DNA from: SHVO01 sp050250575
GTDB lineage: Bacteria > Pseudomonadota > Alphaproteobacteria > Rhodospirillales > Rhodospirillaceae
Assembly: GCA_050250575.1 (NCBI GenBank)
Contig: JBFWOJ010000009.1
Span: 1 to 64,000, forward strand
DNA length: 64,000 nucleotides
Direction of reading: 5' to 3'
Numbering within the stretch: the stretch's first letter is position 1; each line of letters starts with the position of its first letter. Shown piece after piece: positions 10,526 to 18,941 of this stretch. The position numbers and the translations under genes were made by a program. A model generated the notes under the pieces. It was not told where the DNA came from. It worked only from the letters and a program-made list of their open reading frames with translations, and did no database searches.

Positions 10526-11758
10526 CTAGAGGCAGTCCTCGAGGATATCGAGGCCCTCATCGGCGGTGTCATGATCGAGGGTCAGCGGCGGGAAGAGAGA
10601 AAGGCCGTCGTCGCCGGCCATGAGCAGGCCGTTGTCCTGACACTTGGCCCGAATGCGCTTGGCGTAGGATTCGTCCTCCAAGGAAACGCCGATGGCGAGG
10701 CCAATGACATTCAGGCGTGGCTCCACTTTGAAAGGCATCGTCCGCAGACGTGCTTCGAAGTGGGCGCTGAGGGCTGCGGTGTGACGCAGGAGCGCTTTCT
10801 TGTTTCGCGTGATGGCGCGCACGTTGGCGATCGCCACGTGGGTCGCGAGCGGATGCCAGCCGAAGGTCGAGTAGAACTCGCCGTCCTCTGCCATGCTTTT
10901 CGCCACCGGCGCGCTGGCCAGGACGGCGCCCATGGGTGCGTATCCGCCCGTGATGGCCTTCGCGACACAAAGGATGTCGGGATCGAGGTCAAAATGTTCG
11001 CTGGCGAAGATCTTGCCCGTGCGGCCGAAGCCGCAGGCGACCTCATCCATGATGAACAGGGCGCCATGGCGTCGGCAAAGCTCTTGCACCCGGGACATCG
11101 CGCCCGCCTCGGGGATCCGGACGCCGAGATTGAGAGAGACCGGCTCCAGGATCACGGCGGCGATCTTGTGGCGTTTAAGGAGTGTCTCGATCTTGCCGAC
11201 GGCCTTCTCGTTCACCGGTGCGTCGACCTGATGGCATCCCGAAAGGAGGTTGAGTTCCTTTCGGCTGTCGGCATCGGCGCCGATGCTCATCGCAGCGATT
11301 GAATTGCCGTGGTAGGCGCCCGCGAGGCCGATGAACTCGCGCCGGCCGGTGTGTCGCATGGCCATCTGTAGCGCAAGATCAACGGCCTCCGTTCCTCCGG
11401 TCGCGCGGAAGCAGCGTTGGAGCCGGCGCGGCGCAAGGTCGAGAAGAAGGGCCGCGAGCTCGAACCACGGCTCATACCGGTGCTCCGGATAGACATAGGG
11501 CGGTCCCTGGAAAGTACGCACGGCTTCCGCGAGCAGGCGATTGTTCCAACCGAAGTTGCCGACGTTCCAACCGGACCGAAAATCGAGATACCGCTTGCCG
11601 CGGGCATCCGTCAGGTACGGGCCATCCGTTCCGACGATGGTCGGCGCCTCGTCTTCGTCGTCTTGCTGAACGAGCAGGCGGCCGTGACGGCGCCGCGTGT
11701 AAGAACCACGAACGGATGTAATCCGGTGGGATGACTGTGGGCCAGAACGGTTATCCAT
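10526..11758 (-). CDS. Class III PLP-dependent aminotransferase
   Basis: 410 residues, fold type I. Cofactor features are visible: RATGGTEAVDLALQMAMRHT, GLAGAYHGNSIAAMS, the acidic block LFIMDEVACGFGRTGK and the Schiff-base lysine in ILCVAKAITGGYAPMGA. The class covers ornithine/acetylornithine, 4-aminobutyrate, beta-alanine and many diamine aminotransferases; the substrate is not clear. Three ATGs are near the start. 11758 was chosen because GGAG lies 6 nt upstream; 11764 overlaps that site, and 11839 adds an unlikely leader. No pathway partner is adjacent. Confidence 0.85.
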   Translation of the reverse strand: MDNRSGPQSSHRITSVRGSYTRRRHGRLLVQQDDEDEAPTIVGTDGPYLTDARGKRYLDFRSGWNVGNFGWNNRLLAEAVRTFQGPPYVYPEHRYEPWFELAALLLDLAPRRLQRCFRATGGTEAVDLALQMAMRHTGRREFIGLAGAYHGNSIAAMSIGADADSRKELNLLSGCHQVDAPVNEKAVGKIETLLKRHKIAAVILEPVSLNLGVRIPEAGAMSRVQELCRRHGALFIMDEVACGFGRTGKIFASEHFDLDPDILCVAKAITGGYAPMGAVLASAPVAKSMAEDGEFYSTFGWHPLATHVAIANVRAITRNKKALLRHTAALSAHFEARLRTMPFKVEPRLNVIGLAIGVSLEDESYAKRIRAKCQDNGLLMAGDDGLSLFPPLTLDHDTADEGLDILEDCL

Positions 11759-12054
11759 AGCCATCTCCAAAGATCCTACGGGCTTAAGGTCAACGTAGGC
11801 GATTCGAGACGGTTCCACCCTTTGGGGCGCGGTTCCCACGCACGCGCGACGGGCACGAATCCCGTGGCCATCCCAACATGCGTGCGCGGGTCAGGGCGGG
11901 CAAGAAAGCTACGCAAGGCATCCTGTTCGCGGGGACGCGCCGGAGCAGTCCTGCGAAGCGGGCGATAGCCCGCGCAGCAGGATGGTGTGCCACCAAAGGC
12001 GGAAAAGAGAGCCGGCGGACGGTCACGCTCAAACGGCCAGCTTGATCCTATCCC
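11759..12054. other. Gene-poor spacer at the left edge of the accessory-looking stretch
   Basis: No confident gene. A 55-codon frame at 11878-12045 (plus) is open, but its C-terminal end is matched by a repeat near 15.0 kb and is listed as a relic. Composition becomes visibly less GC-rich soon after this point. Confidence 0.4.
11985..12035 (+). repeat. Copy A of a short sequence repeated near 15.0 kb
   Basis: GTGTGCCACCAAAGGC followed, after a short spacer, by GTCACGCTC resembles GCGTGCCGCCAAAGGC ... ATCACGCTC at 15004-15052. In one frame both read as a similar C-terminal end (ATKG...RTVTLKR and AAKG...RITLER), each soon followed by a stop. This looks like two remnants of the same gene end or of a dispersed element. 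Confidence 0.4.
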
Positions 12055-12492
12055 TTATTGAACCTTTGCGCCCAGCACGATGACGGCCGTGCCAGTCGGT
12101 ACGAGGCTAACACCCAGGAAGTACCAGCGTCGTCCGAACGCTATAGGCCTGCACATCCACTCCCTCGCCACCGCGCATACACTCCACCTGCGCGCTATGG
12201 ACCCGTCCTGCAGCTGTTGGGTGCAGCGCAAGGAGCCGCCAAGAGCAGCCCGTGCGATGGCGCCTGGTACAAATTCCCAAGGTGGCGCGCCTTTCTTGAG
12301 CCGAAGGACCAGATAGCAAACAACGATTTGTCTTGGCGCGCCGGCCACGTACGCAATTCGACCGCAATACGCGAAGACAGCCGAGGCTTCTTCTGTACGA
12401 CATCGAACATAAGGTATAGCGTCGCTGGCCAGCAGAGACGCGATCTCGCGAACCACACTCAAGATGCGACGCCGGAAGCGACCAGTGACCAC
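12055..12492 (-). CDS. Hypothetical protein with C-terminal membrane segment
   Basis: Not recognised. GTG 12492 has an unusually good ribosome binding site (GGTGGAGG, 7 nt upstream), which decides both the start and the belief that this is a gene. The 145-residue product has a basic N-terminus (GRFRRRILSVVREI), several hydrophobic stretches (IAYVAGAPRQIVVCYLVL) and a likely final membrane helix (WYFLGVSLVPTGTAVIVLGA). Overlapping plus-strand frames have no such site. Base composition is lower in GC than in the housekeeping genes. Confidence 0.42.
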   Translation of the reverse strand: MVTGRFRRRILSVVREIASLLASDAIPYVRCRTEEASAVFAYCGRIAYVAGAPRQIVVCYLVLRLKKGAPPWEFVPGAIARAALGGSLRCTQQLQDGSIARRWSVCAVAREWMCRPIAFGRRWYFLGVSLVPTGTAVIVLGAKVQ

Positions 12493-12524
12493 GCTGGAAC
12501 CTCCACCTTTTTGGCATCTGAATT

Positions 12525-12713
12525 TTGCACGACATAAAATCGCTCCGCGAAGAGGCACGCCGCACGGAGAGGCTTGCAAGCGATTGCACCGACAGGAAAC
12601 TCGCAGGAGATATGCGGATCTACGCACGAGAGCTTGATGACCGTGCCAACCGCATGGAAGCGATGCTCAATTCCGGCGTAATGCCTCCCACTCTGCCGAA
12701 GGATGCGAAATGA
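12525..12713 (+). CDS. Small charged helical protein coupled to Crp/Fnr gene
   Basis: A 62-residue, highly charged and almost entirely helical protein (KSLREEARRTERLASDC, DMRIYARELDDRANRMEAML). It resembles small alphaproteobacterial proteins of unknown function often found near regulators. The frame is closed upstream by a stop at 12519, so TTG 12525 is the only start giving the full helix; no clear ribosome binding site is seen. Its stop overlaps the ATG of the next gene (ATGA), which implies translational coupling to the Crp/Fnr regulator. Confidence 0.55.
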   Translation: MHDIKSLREEARRTERLASDCTDRKLAGDMRIYARELDDRANRMEAMLNSGVMPPTLPKDAK

Positions 12714-13447
12714 AAGCGGGTGCCGGGTCGCTCATCTCGTATAAGCCGCCCGTGAACCGCCTGTTGGCTTCACTCAATCCGGGGGACTATAAGCGCCTGA
12801 GGCCGCACCTCGAGGCCGTTACCCTCCGCTATAAGCAACCTTTGTACGATGCGCAGGAAGCGATTGAATTTGTCTACTTCCTTGAAACCGGCGTTGCGTC
12901 GCTGGTCAACGTCATGCTCAACGGTGATGCCGCCGAAGTCGGGACGATTGGCAACGAAGGCTTCGTCGGCCTGCCCGTCATGTATGGCGACAAGCAGGCG
13001 CCTTCCAACGTCTATATGCAGGTGCCAGGGACTGGGCATCGGATGAATGCGGCTTTGTTCTGGAAGGAACTGGAACGTAGCGACACATTGCGTATCCAGA
13101 CCCTTCGCTACGCCCATGCATTTTTCAATCAAGTGGCTCAGTCGGCCGCGTGTGCCCATTTCCACCCGCTGGAAAAAAGGTGCTGTCGTTGGCTGCTGAT
13201 GACCCACGACCGAATGCAGACGGATGAGTTCCCCCTGACGCAAGAGTTCCTCGCGATGATGCTGGGGGTTCGTCGCGCGGGCGTGACCATCGCTGCAGGG
13301 GTTCTACAGAGAGCGGCGATTATCCGATATGTTCACGGCAGGGTAACAATTCTTGATCATGCGGAGCTGCTCCGCCGGTCGTGCGAGTGCTATGAGGTCA
13401 GCAAGGGCGAGTTCGATCGCTTACTGGGGAAGCGGAGTATCGCTTAG
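12710..13447 (+). CDS. Crp/Fnr family transcriptional regulator
   Basis: 245 residues. A cyclic-nucleotide-binding-like beta-barrel occupies the N-terminal half (VYFLETGVASLVNVMLNGDA, GTIGNEGFVGLPVMYG). A long dimer helix and a C-terminal winged helix follow (FPLTQEFLAMMLGVRRAGVT as the recognition part). The RxS cAMP contacts of true CRP and the FNR Fe-S cysteines are not evident, so the ligand is unknown. It overlaps the preceding small gene by 4 nt and is convergent with another Crp/Fnr gene, the two stops being 2 nt apart. Confidence 0.85.
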   Translation: MKAGAGSLISYKPPVNRLLASLNPGDYKRLRPHLEAVTLRYKQPLYDAQEAIEFVYFLETGVASLVNVMLNGDAAEVGTIGNEGFVGLPVMYGDKQAPSNVYMQVPGTGHRMNAALFWKELERSDTLRIQTLRYAHAFFNQVAQSAACAHFHPLEKRCCRWLLMTHDRMQTDEFPLTQEFLAMMLGVRRAGVTIAAGVLQRAAIIRYVHGRVTILDHAELLRRSCECYEVSKGEFDRLLGKRSIA

Positions 13448-13449
13448 CG

Positions 13450-14154
13450 CTACGGCAGCAAGCGGCGGAATTCGGATTGTACCGTGCGATAACATTCGCA
13501 GGCCGCCCGTTCGAGCCCCTTACGGTCGACAATTCGGATGTCGTTGCGTCCGGTGTTGAGTACACCGGTCGCTTTCAGCGCACCTAATGCGATCGTGACG
13601 CCCGAGCGGCGACAGCCGAGCATATAGCCGATTAATTCATGACTGAGCGGCAGTTTTTCGCCGCCGATGCGGTCCTGTGCTTCCAGCAGCCAGCGCGCCA
13701 ATCGCTGCTGCAAAGCGTGGCGACCGTTGCACGCCGCTGTCTGAACGACCTGTGCGAACATGGCCTGGGCGTAGCGCAATAGGAGGGCGCGGAGTTTGTC
13801 GCTGCGTGCAGCTTCGAGAATAAGGGCGTTTGCTGGTATTCGCAGGGCCACCCCTGCGCCTTGCACCATCGCCTCGACTTGGGATGAGCGGGTGCCATGG
13901 ATAAGCGGGACGCCAAGAAAGCCTTCCGAGCCGACCAGACCGACTTCGATTGCGGCGCCGTCTTCCAACGTTTGCACCAGCGAGATCATGCCGCTTTCCG
14001 GAAAGTAGGCGGAACTCATCGGTCGGCCCGCCTTGGCGAGGATATGGCCTAGTTCAAGATCAACTCTTTCGTAGCGGTGAAAAAGAGCCGTGCGCTCCTT
14101 CAGCGGCAGGGCCGTCAGCAAATGATTTTTTCTCTGCACGTCCTTGCGCGCCAT
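13450..14154 (-). CDS. Crp/Fnr family transcriptional regulator, second copy
   Basis: 234 residues, same architecture as its convergent neighbour: sensor barrel with AYFPESGMISLVQTLEDGAA and GLVGSEGFLGVPLIHG, dimer helix, and winged helix with LPLSHELIGYMLGCRRSGVT. The two proteins share this layout and the (N/S)EGF(V/L)G(L/V)P block, so they are paralogues of one subfamily but clearly divergent. ATG 14154 was preferred over the GTG at 14184 because it gives the usual length. A shared-terminator or mutually antagonistic 3' overlap is possible given the tail-to-tail packing. Confidence 0.85.
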   Translation of the reverse strand: MARKDVQRKNHLLTALPLKERTALFHRYERVDLELGHILAKAGRPMSSAYFPESGMISLVQTLEDGAAIEVGLVGSEGFLGVPLIHGTRSSQVEAMVQGAGVALRIPANALILEAARSDKLRALLLRYAQAMFAQVVQTAACNGRHALQQRLARWLLEAQDRIGGEKLPLSHELIGYMLGCRRSGVTIALGALKATGVLNTGRNDIRIVDRKGLERAACECYRTVQSEFRRLLP

Positions 14155-14390
14155 CCTGTGCACCTGCTTGTCGAGGTAGAGCACAGGCCGAAATCTTGCG
14201 CGGACGCGCAGGACGCTACTGTAGGAATGAACTTCCGTGCCGCAGTCTCTGTAGACCTATCGGCTGCAATATTCGGTACGGTGTCGAACAGTTCCGCGCG
14301 AAAAGCGCCTCATTTGGCGGCTTTCTCCCATCGATGCGCACGTTCGCAATCGTACTGAATGCAGGTCCTTGAGGGCCTACGCTCCAAGTC

Positions 14391-14621
14391 GTGGAACGCC
14401 CTAAACGTGTAACCAAAATTCTGTGTCCGAAGTGCAAGGCCAGCGGAACCGTCATCTGGCAACGCACGCCGCTGCATGGCCGCAGTGTAGAATACCTGAC
14501 GCGGGGCTTTCTTTCTGTTGATTGCGGCCGCGATAGTGATCCGCATTGCGAGTGCGCAAGCTGCCGCATAACCGTAGTGTCGTCTGAAGTTGGGTCGCGC
14601 CCCGATGAGCCGACCCGATAA
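14391..14621 (+). CDS. Small zinc-ribbon-like protein
   Basis: 76 residues from GTG 14391. Two cysteine pairs, CPKC near residue 12 and CECASC near residue 53, are spaced as in a zinc ribbon. Between them lies a conserved-looking block (EYLTRGFLSVDCGRDSDP). The family could not be named. The protein is cytoplasmic with no membrane segment. It overlaps the next gene by 17 nt, which suggests a small operon. Confidence 0.55.
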   Translation: MERPKRVTKILCPKCKASGTVIWQRTPLHGRSVEYLTRGFLSVDCGRDSDPHCECASCRITVVSSEVGSRPDEPTR

Positions 14622-14946
14622 TCCTCTCCCCTCCGATATCCCGCCAAGTGAGGCGATACAAATCGCCTATGGCTGGGGGGCTGCGTTGCATGCGGCTGGG
14701 GCCAATCAAATCGCGCTTCCCGATGCATTAGCCGACTACGTCAATATTCCGTATGGGAATAGCCCACTAAAACGGTATCTCCGTATCGGCTTTTCCGCCG
14801 GCTATCTGGGCCTTCCCGCGCCGGAAACTGCGCGCGTAGCAGCACGATGCAATGCTGAAGACCAGCGTCGGAAACCGCGTGCCCCTAGCAGCGCAATCAG
14901 GCAGTCCGAAGATACTCAAAAGCAAGAACAGACTTCTAAAGCCTGA
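14605..14946 (+). CDS. Hypothetical protein, 113 residues
   Basis: Not recognised. From ATG 14605 the product begins SRPDNPLPSDIPPSEAIQIA and has a central region with LPDALADYVNIPYGNSPLKR and RIGFSAGYLGLPAPE. It ends in a polar tail rich in Arg, Gln and Lys. There is no signal peptide or membrane helix. An upstream TTG (14590) is an alternative start. It overlaps the zinc-ribbon gene; both are in the lower-GC accessory stretch. Confidence 0.45.
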   Translation: MSRPDNPLPSDIPPSEAIQIAYGWGAALHAAGANQIALPDALADYVNIPYGNSPLKRYLRIGFSAGYLGLPAPETARVAARCNAEDQRRKPRAPSSAIRQSEDTQKQEQTSKA

Positions 14947-15003
14947 GTAAAGCCTGAGGCGGGCGCCTCGGCGGAGGTCATTTGCAAACCGTTTGCAAAT
15001 ATG

Positions 15004-15057
15004 GCGTGCCGCCAAAGGCCAAACTAAGCACCGTTGGCGGATCACGCTCGAGCGAGC
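15004..15057 (+). repeat. Copy B of the short repeat also seen at 11985
   Basis: GCGTGCCGCCAAAGGC ... ATCACGCTC matches copy A with few changes, and the shared frame again ends in a stop shortly after (AAKG...RITLERA). It directly follows an ORF and precedes a broken regulator gene, in keeping with a region of accumulated remnants. Confidence 0.4.
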
Positions 15058-15107
15058 GTAGCAGTCCCTAGAATGCGGGCGCTAGCCAACACGGCCTATA
15101 GGAAAGG

Positions 15108-15356
15108 CTAAGGCGCGTTCTTTTGTTTAACTGTTTTTGCCACGGGGCGTTTCGCCGCCCACTCAAGCAGAGTGTCTAGCGCGGGACACATCTTCTCACC
15201 CCACGGTGTGAGGCGGAACTCCACTTTTCGGCGGCACCTGGGGATAGACAGTTCGCGCCACAATGCCGTCGCGCTCCAAATCACGCAGTTGCTGAATGAG
15301 CATCTTCTGCGAAACGCCCGGGATCGCGCTTGTCAGCGCGAGCCTGGGATCGTCAC
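15108..15356 (-). pseudogene. HxlR-type regulator remnant, frameshifted and lacking its N-terminus
   Basis: Read on the minus strand, the winged-helix core of an HxlR regulator is plain: AIPGVSQKMLIQQLRDLERD, GIVARTVYPQVPPK, then after a frame change VEFRLTPWGEKMCPALDTLL and EWAAKRPVAKTVK. The frame change sits at an AAAA run near 15226, where one extra base breaks PPK-VEFRL. Everything before the LTSAIPG block (roughly the first 35 residues, including the start and the conserved Cys region) is missing, and the sequence joins a different gene fragment at about 15360. It is therefore non-functional. Confidence 0.75.
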
Positions 15357-15362
15357 CGCGCG

Positions 15363-15596
15363 TCGGCGCGTATCGAGTACTTCGAGACGACCGACCGGGA
15401 CCGCACGGAGATCGACAACAATGGGGAGCATGGAACCGCTGTAACCGCCGCGTATATCTTCCGGCCGGCGGAGCGGCACGGCTTGACCCTGGAGCTAATG
15501 CAGATCATCTCCTTCCGGCCCGAGCGCGCGCACCTGATTCTGCCGATCAAAGCGCGCGAAACGCGGGCGCAAGCGAGTTACCGCATATTCTTCTGA
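15363..15596 (+). pseudogene. C-terminal remnant of an outer-membrane beta-barrel protein
   Basis: The frame from about 15363 reads IEYFETTDRDRTEIDNNGEH, then TAAYIFRPAERHGLTLELM, and ends in alternating strands finishing SYRIFF. The terminal Phe and strand periodicity are typical of outer-membrane barrels recognised by BamA. No start region or signal peptide exists: upstream sequence in this frame belongs to the opposing HxlR remnant. The fragment is thus the last 75 or so residues of a larger protein, left by a deletion or recombination event. Confidence 0.6.
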
Positions 15597-15610
15597 CGCC
15601 GCGAGCGCTT

Positions 15611-16174
15611 CTACGGCTGCGCGAGCCCGTCGACTGCGGCGATGATCGCCTGAGATGGCGGACGTGTTTTATATCCTTCCTCGGCAAGCTTGGCGCGGAC
15701 GATGCCCTGCCGATCAACAATGAAGATCGCGGGTTTCGGCACACCATAGGCACGTGATCCTTCTTTGTACTGCGGATCGCGTATCCCGAAGGCGTCGATG
15801 GTGGCCGAGTTTCGGTCGGACATCAGTCGGTAGGTGATTTCGAATTTCTTGGCAAATCCCGCGAGCGTCGCGGGGGCGTCGTAACTGATGGAAACGACGT
15901 TGTAGCCGCGTTCCGTGAGTTGGGCATCAATGCCCTGGATGTCGCGCAATTGCTGGATGCAGTAGGGACACCAGTCCGCGGAGCGCACGAACACCAATAC
16001 CGCGCCTTTCGCACCCACAAGATCTGCAAACTTTTGCTCAGTTCCAGCAGGGTTGTAGAGCGCGATGGATTGCGGGATGGGCGTGCCGACTTCGGGGCCG
16101 ATGTCGATGCTGTCGGCGGCAACGGCGTGAACGAACCCCAGAAGAATAATCGCAGCGAGCATGGTCCGGAGCAT
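15611..16174 (-). CDS. Exported AhpC/TSA-type redoxin
   Basis: A 187-residue thioredoxin-fold protein with an N-terminal signal peptide (LRTMLAAIILLGFVHAVAA). The redoxin core shows GAVLVFVRSADWCPYCIQQL with a CPYC pair, SISYDAPATLAGFAKKFEI, and PKPAIFIVDRQGIVRAK. A CxxC at the position of the peroxidatic cysteine points to a peroxiredoxin-like or thiol-disulfide oxidoreductase role in the periplasm. ATG 16174 gives a better signal peptide than ATG 16186. No partner gene is adjacent. Confidence 0.8.
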   Translation of the reverse strand: MLRTMLAAIILLGFVHAVAADSIDIGPEVGTPIPQSIALYNPAGTEQKFADLVGAKGAVLVFVRSADWCPYCIQQLRDIQGIDAQLTERGYNVVSISYDAPATLAGFAKKFEITYRLMSDRNSATIDAFGIRDPQYKEGSRAYGVPKPAIFIVDRQGIVRAKLAEEGYKTRPPSQAIIAAVDGLAQP

Positions 16175-16695
16175 GAAAGCCTCCATCGTTGGCTGTCGAG
16201 GGACAACCGTAGCCTATGAGGCTCGCGGAAGCAAAACTGCGGCGCCGATAGGGCGATCATCGACGCAAACGCGAGAGCCAAGCGCGGTGCGCCGTGTGCA
16301 GATTTGCATTAATTGCGCTATCTAGCGCGGTTGGCGTGCCGTGCGTGACGAAAGCGTGAACGCGTGGTCGCTGCGGATAACGCTGGAGAAGTAGCGTCCG
16401 CACCTTACCCTGTGTGGGTAGCACAAAGCCAAGAGCGCCTTCATTTGTACGGAAATTATGTCCCTGAGCCGTTCACGCTTTCATCCCGCAGGGGGCGGGA
16501 GGCGGAACGAAGGCGTGAAGCCGGGACGCTGTGGCTAATCTTACAGAAATAGCTGCACGACCGCATTCCTGTATGCGGTGGCGCTTCTCCGCTTGCGTTG
16601 ACGTGGATCAAGGTCCAGGGAACCAGGGCTGCGTTAGTAACACCCAACCCCGCCTCCATGGCGGCCCGATCCAATTCTCTTCGTAGGAATGCAGA
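16175..16695. other. Gene-free interval with a two-stem hairpin
   Basis: No convincing gene in 521 bp. A hairpin at 16472-16519 has two stacked stems: TTCACGC with GCGTGAA outside, TCCCGC with GCGGGA inside. A smaller GCGCTA/TAGCGC palindrome lies at 16315-16328. The PAS/HD-GYP gene follows, so part of this stretch is probably its promoter and leader. Confidence 0.45.
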
Positions 16696-18465
16696 ATGCT
16701 CTCAGTCGATACTGACGGCGCGCCATTCGAAGCGCGCGCCCTCCTAGCTAACGCCCCACAAGCAATACTTATCTACAACACGGAAAACCAGGCCGTGGTC
16801 GAAGCAAGCCTCGGGGCCGAGCATTTGTTCGGGTGCTCTCGCGACGATCTGCTGCGCTGTGATCTCAGCCGGTTTTTCTCCCCATCGCCCGATGACGCAG
16901 GCCCAATTGAGAAGGTCTTCCCCAGACAAGTAAGTCAGGCTCTGGCAGCCCAGAACGTCGTCTTCGAGCGCCGAATGAGGCGACGGGACGGAGCGGAGTT
17001 CCCGTGCGAAGTACAGTTGAGTGGCCTTCCCTCGCCCTATAACAATCTCGTCAGAACCAGCTATATCGATATCAGCGCCCGCAAGGGATTCGAAGCACGG
17101 CTCAGAGCAGCGGAAGCGAGATTTCAAGCTATTTTTCAGTCGCTCAGCGACCCCGTTTTTGTCCTCGATGCAACCACCGGGCGCTTTCTCGATGTGAACG
17201 TGGCGGGCCAAAACATGTTTGGCTATTCGAGCCAGGAGATCATCGGTCGCACGATTGAGAATCTATCGAGTGGGCTTCGCCCATATGCTCAGCCTGATGG
17301 TCTCGACATGCTCAGCCGGGCGAGGAACCAAGGACCCCAGCTGTTTGAGTGGCAATGCAAATCCAAAGCGGGAAACTTGTTCTGGGCCGAGATTTCCCTT
17401 CGATGCGTTGACTTCGGGGACCAGCCCGTAGGGCTCGCAGTCCTCCGCGACGTCACGGAACGTCACATCAGCATCGCGAAGATCAGAGAAGGCCGAGACA
17501 AAGCGCAACGTTACCTCGACATCGCCGGTGTCGTGATTCTCGTTCTGAATGCGGAAGGCAAGGTGGAATTAATCAATCGACGCGGCTGTGCTCTTCTTGG
17601 CTACGAGAGCGCCGAGGAAATCGTCGGGCGTGACTGGATAGATAACTTCCTTCCTGACCGTTTGAGGGCGACCCTGAAGGGCGAATTCAATACCCTTGTC
17701 GGAGGAGAAGGGCCGCAACAATATGAGAATCCTATTCTCACACGCCATGGTGATGAACGGATTATATCTTGGACTAACACCGTAATCACCGATGAGCAGG
17801 GATTATTCCTGGGGACTTTGAGTTCCGGCGAGGACATTACCGAGCGACGCCGTACTGAACTGGAGAAAGAAGCCGTCTCGGCGCAGTTGGAGCGGAGCCT
17901 CAAGAAGACGGTCGAGGCCCTGGCAGGCGCATTTGAGATGCGTGATCCGTATACAGCGGGACATCAACGACGTGTCGCTACATTGGCATGCGCGATAGCC
18001 TTAGAGATGGGTCTCTCCAAGGATCGGATCGAGGGCTTGCATGTGGCGGGGTTGATGCACGACATCGGAAAGATTCGCATACCCGCCGAAATACTCAGTC
18101 ATCCGGGCAGACTCTCCACAATCGAGTTTGAACTAATGAAGACACATCCACAGGCCGGGTACGACATTTTGAAGAGCATCGAATTTCCGTGGCCCGTCGC
18201 TGAAATGGTCCTACAGCATCATGAGCGCCTGGACGGGACTGGTTATCCGAATCGGATAGCCGCACCGAACATCATCTTGGAGGCGCGGATATTGGCTGTT
18301 GCGGACGTTGTGGAAGCCATGATTGCACATCGCCCATATCGTCCTGGTCTTGGTCAGGACGCGGCATTCGCTGAGCTTCAGCGCGGGAGGGGGACAAGTT
18401 ACGACGTGGATGTAGTCGAAGCCTGCAAGCGCGTTATCTTATCGGGAACCGTTCAGTTCGGCTGA
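16696..18465 (+). CDS. Triple-PAS HD-GYP domain protein (predicted c-di-GMP phosphodiesterase)
   Basis: 589 residues. Three PAS domains (about 15-130, 140-260 and 270-390; each ends in a PAC-like ISARK, VTERH or ITERR segment) precede an HD-GYP domain. Catalytic features are intact: HDIGK at about 455, and HHERLDGTGYP with GYP near 516-518. HD-GYP enzymes hydrolyse c-di-GMP to pGpG or GMP, so this is a likely sensor-controlled phosphodiesterase. There are no transmembrane segments or GGDEF/EAL domains, so sensing is cytoplasmic. The ligand is unknown. The gene stands alone in the lower-GC stretch. Confidence 0.9.
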   Translation: MLSVDTDGAPFEARALLANAPQAILIYNTENQAVVEASLGAEHLFGCSRDDLLRCDLSRFFSPSPDDAGPIEKVFPRQVSQALAAQNVVFERRMRRRDGAEFPCEVQLSGLPSPYNNLVRTSYIDISARKGFEARLRAAEARFQAIFQSLSDPVFVLDATTGRFLDVNVAGQNMFGYSSQEIIGRTIENLSSGLRPYAQPDGLDMLSRARNQGPQLFEWQCKSKAGNLFWAEISLRCVDFGDQPVGLAVLRDVTERHISIAKIREGRDKAQRYLDIAGVVILVLNAEGKVELINRRGCALLGYESAEEIVGRDWIDNFLPDRLRATLKGEFNTLVGGEGPQQYENPILTRHGDERIISWTNTVITDEQGLFLGTLSSGEDITERRRTELEKEAVSAQLERSLKKTVEALAGAFEMRDPYTAGHQRRVATLACAIALEMGLSKDRIEGLHVAGLMHDIGKIRIPAEILSHPGRLSTIEFELMKTHPQAGYDILKSIEFPWPVAEMVLQHHERLDGTGYPNRIAAPNIILEARILAVADVVEAMIAHRPYRPGLGQDAAFAELQRGRGTSYDVDVVEACKRVILSGTVQFG

Positions 18466-18941
18466 CTGCGACTTCAGCGCGTTGGGATCGTCTCACCATC
18501 AGGCAACTCCTTCGCGACGTGCTTCAAGACACCCACGGTGCGGCTCACGCCGAAGGGAAACGATAGCTTGGAGACAGCAGACCGTGACGTCCAGATGAAG
18601 GCGCTGATTGCGTTTCAGACCGCTCGGCCCATTGGCGCGGAATACCTGATCTGCGGCGAATGGCTCCATCCGGGTACTCCTTCAGGCAAAGGAGCAACGA
18701 ACCGTAAACGCGATGGTTCCTGCGGGGGCGAAAGATGCGTGTGGGATATCTCATGCCGGTTACGGCTACAGAAGTATTGTAAGCAGTGTCTTACCGAAAG
18801 CGTGCCGTGGGTGTGGACGTTCAAGATATCGTTGGAACCATTACTGGCTGCCAGATCGCTCAACACACCAGCTTGATCACGATCAAGGGCGCCAAGCCCA
18901 TTATGGGCCACCTTGTGTAAGGCAATTATCAGGAGTGGCCG
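18466..18941. other. Mostly non-coding interval before the sulfurtransferase gene
   Basis: Frames in both directions here are not protein-like, except the short one at 18786-18920 described separately. No strong terminator or palindrome was found. It probably contains the promoter of the sulfurtransferase cluster. Confidence 0.35.
18786..18920 (+). CDS. Possible 44-residue peptide ahead of the sulfurtransferase gene
   Basis: From GTG 18786 a short frame reads through DVQDIVGTITGCQIAQHTSL and ITIKGAKPIMGHLV before TAA. The residues look more protein-like than the surrounding frames, with a regular alternation of hydrophobics and one cysteine. It ends 21 bp before the sulfurtransferase ATG, so it could be a leader peptide or the surviving end of a longer gene (a stop lies just upstream in frame). 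No ribosome binding site is clear. Confidence 0.3.
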   Translation: MSYRKRAVGVDVQDIVGTITGCQIAQHTSLITIKGAKPIMGHLV

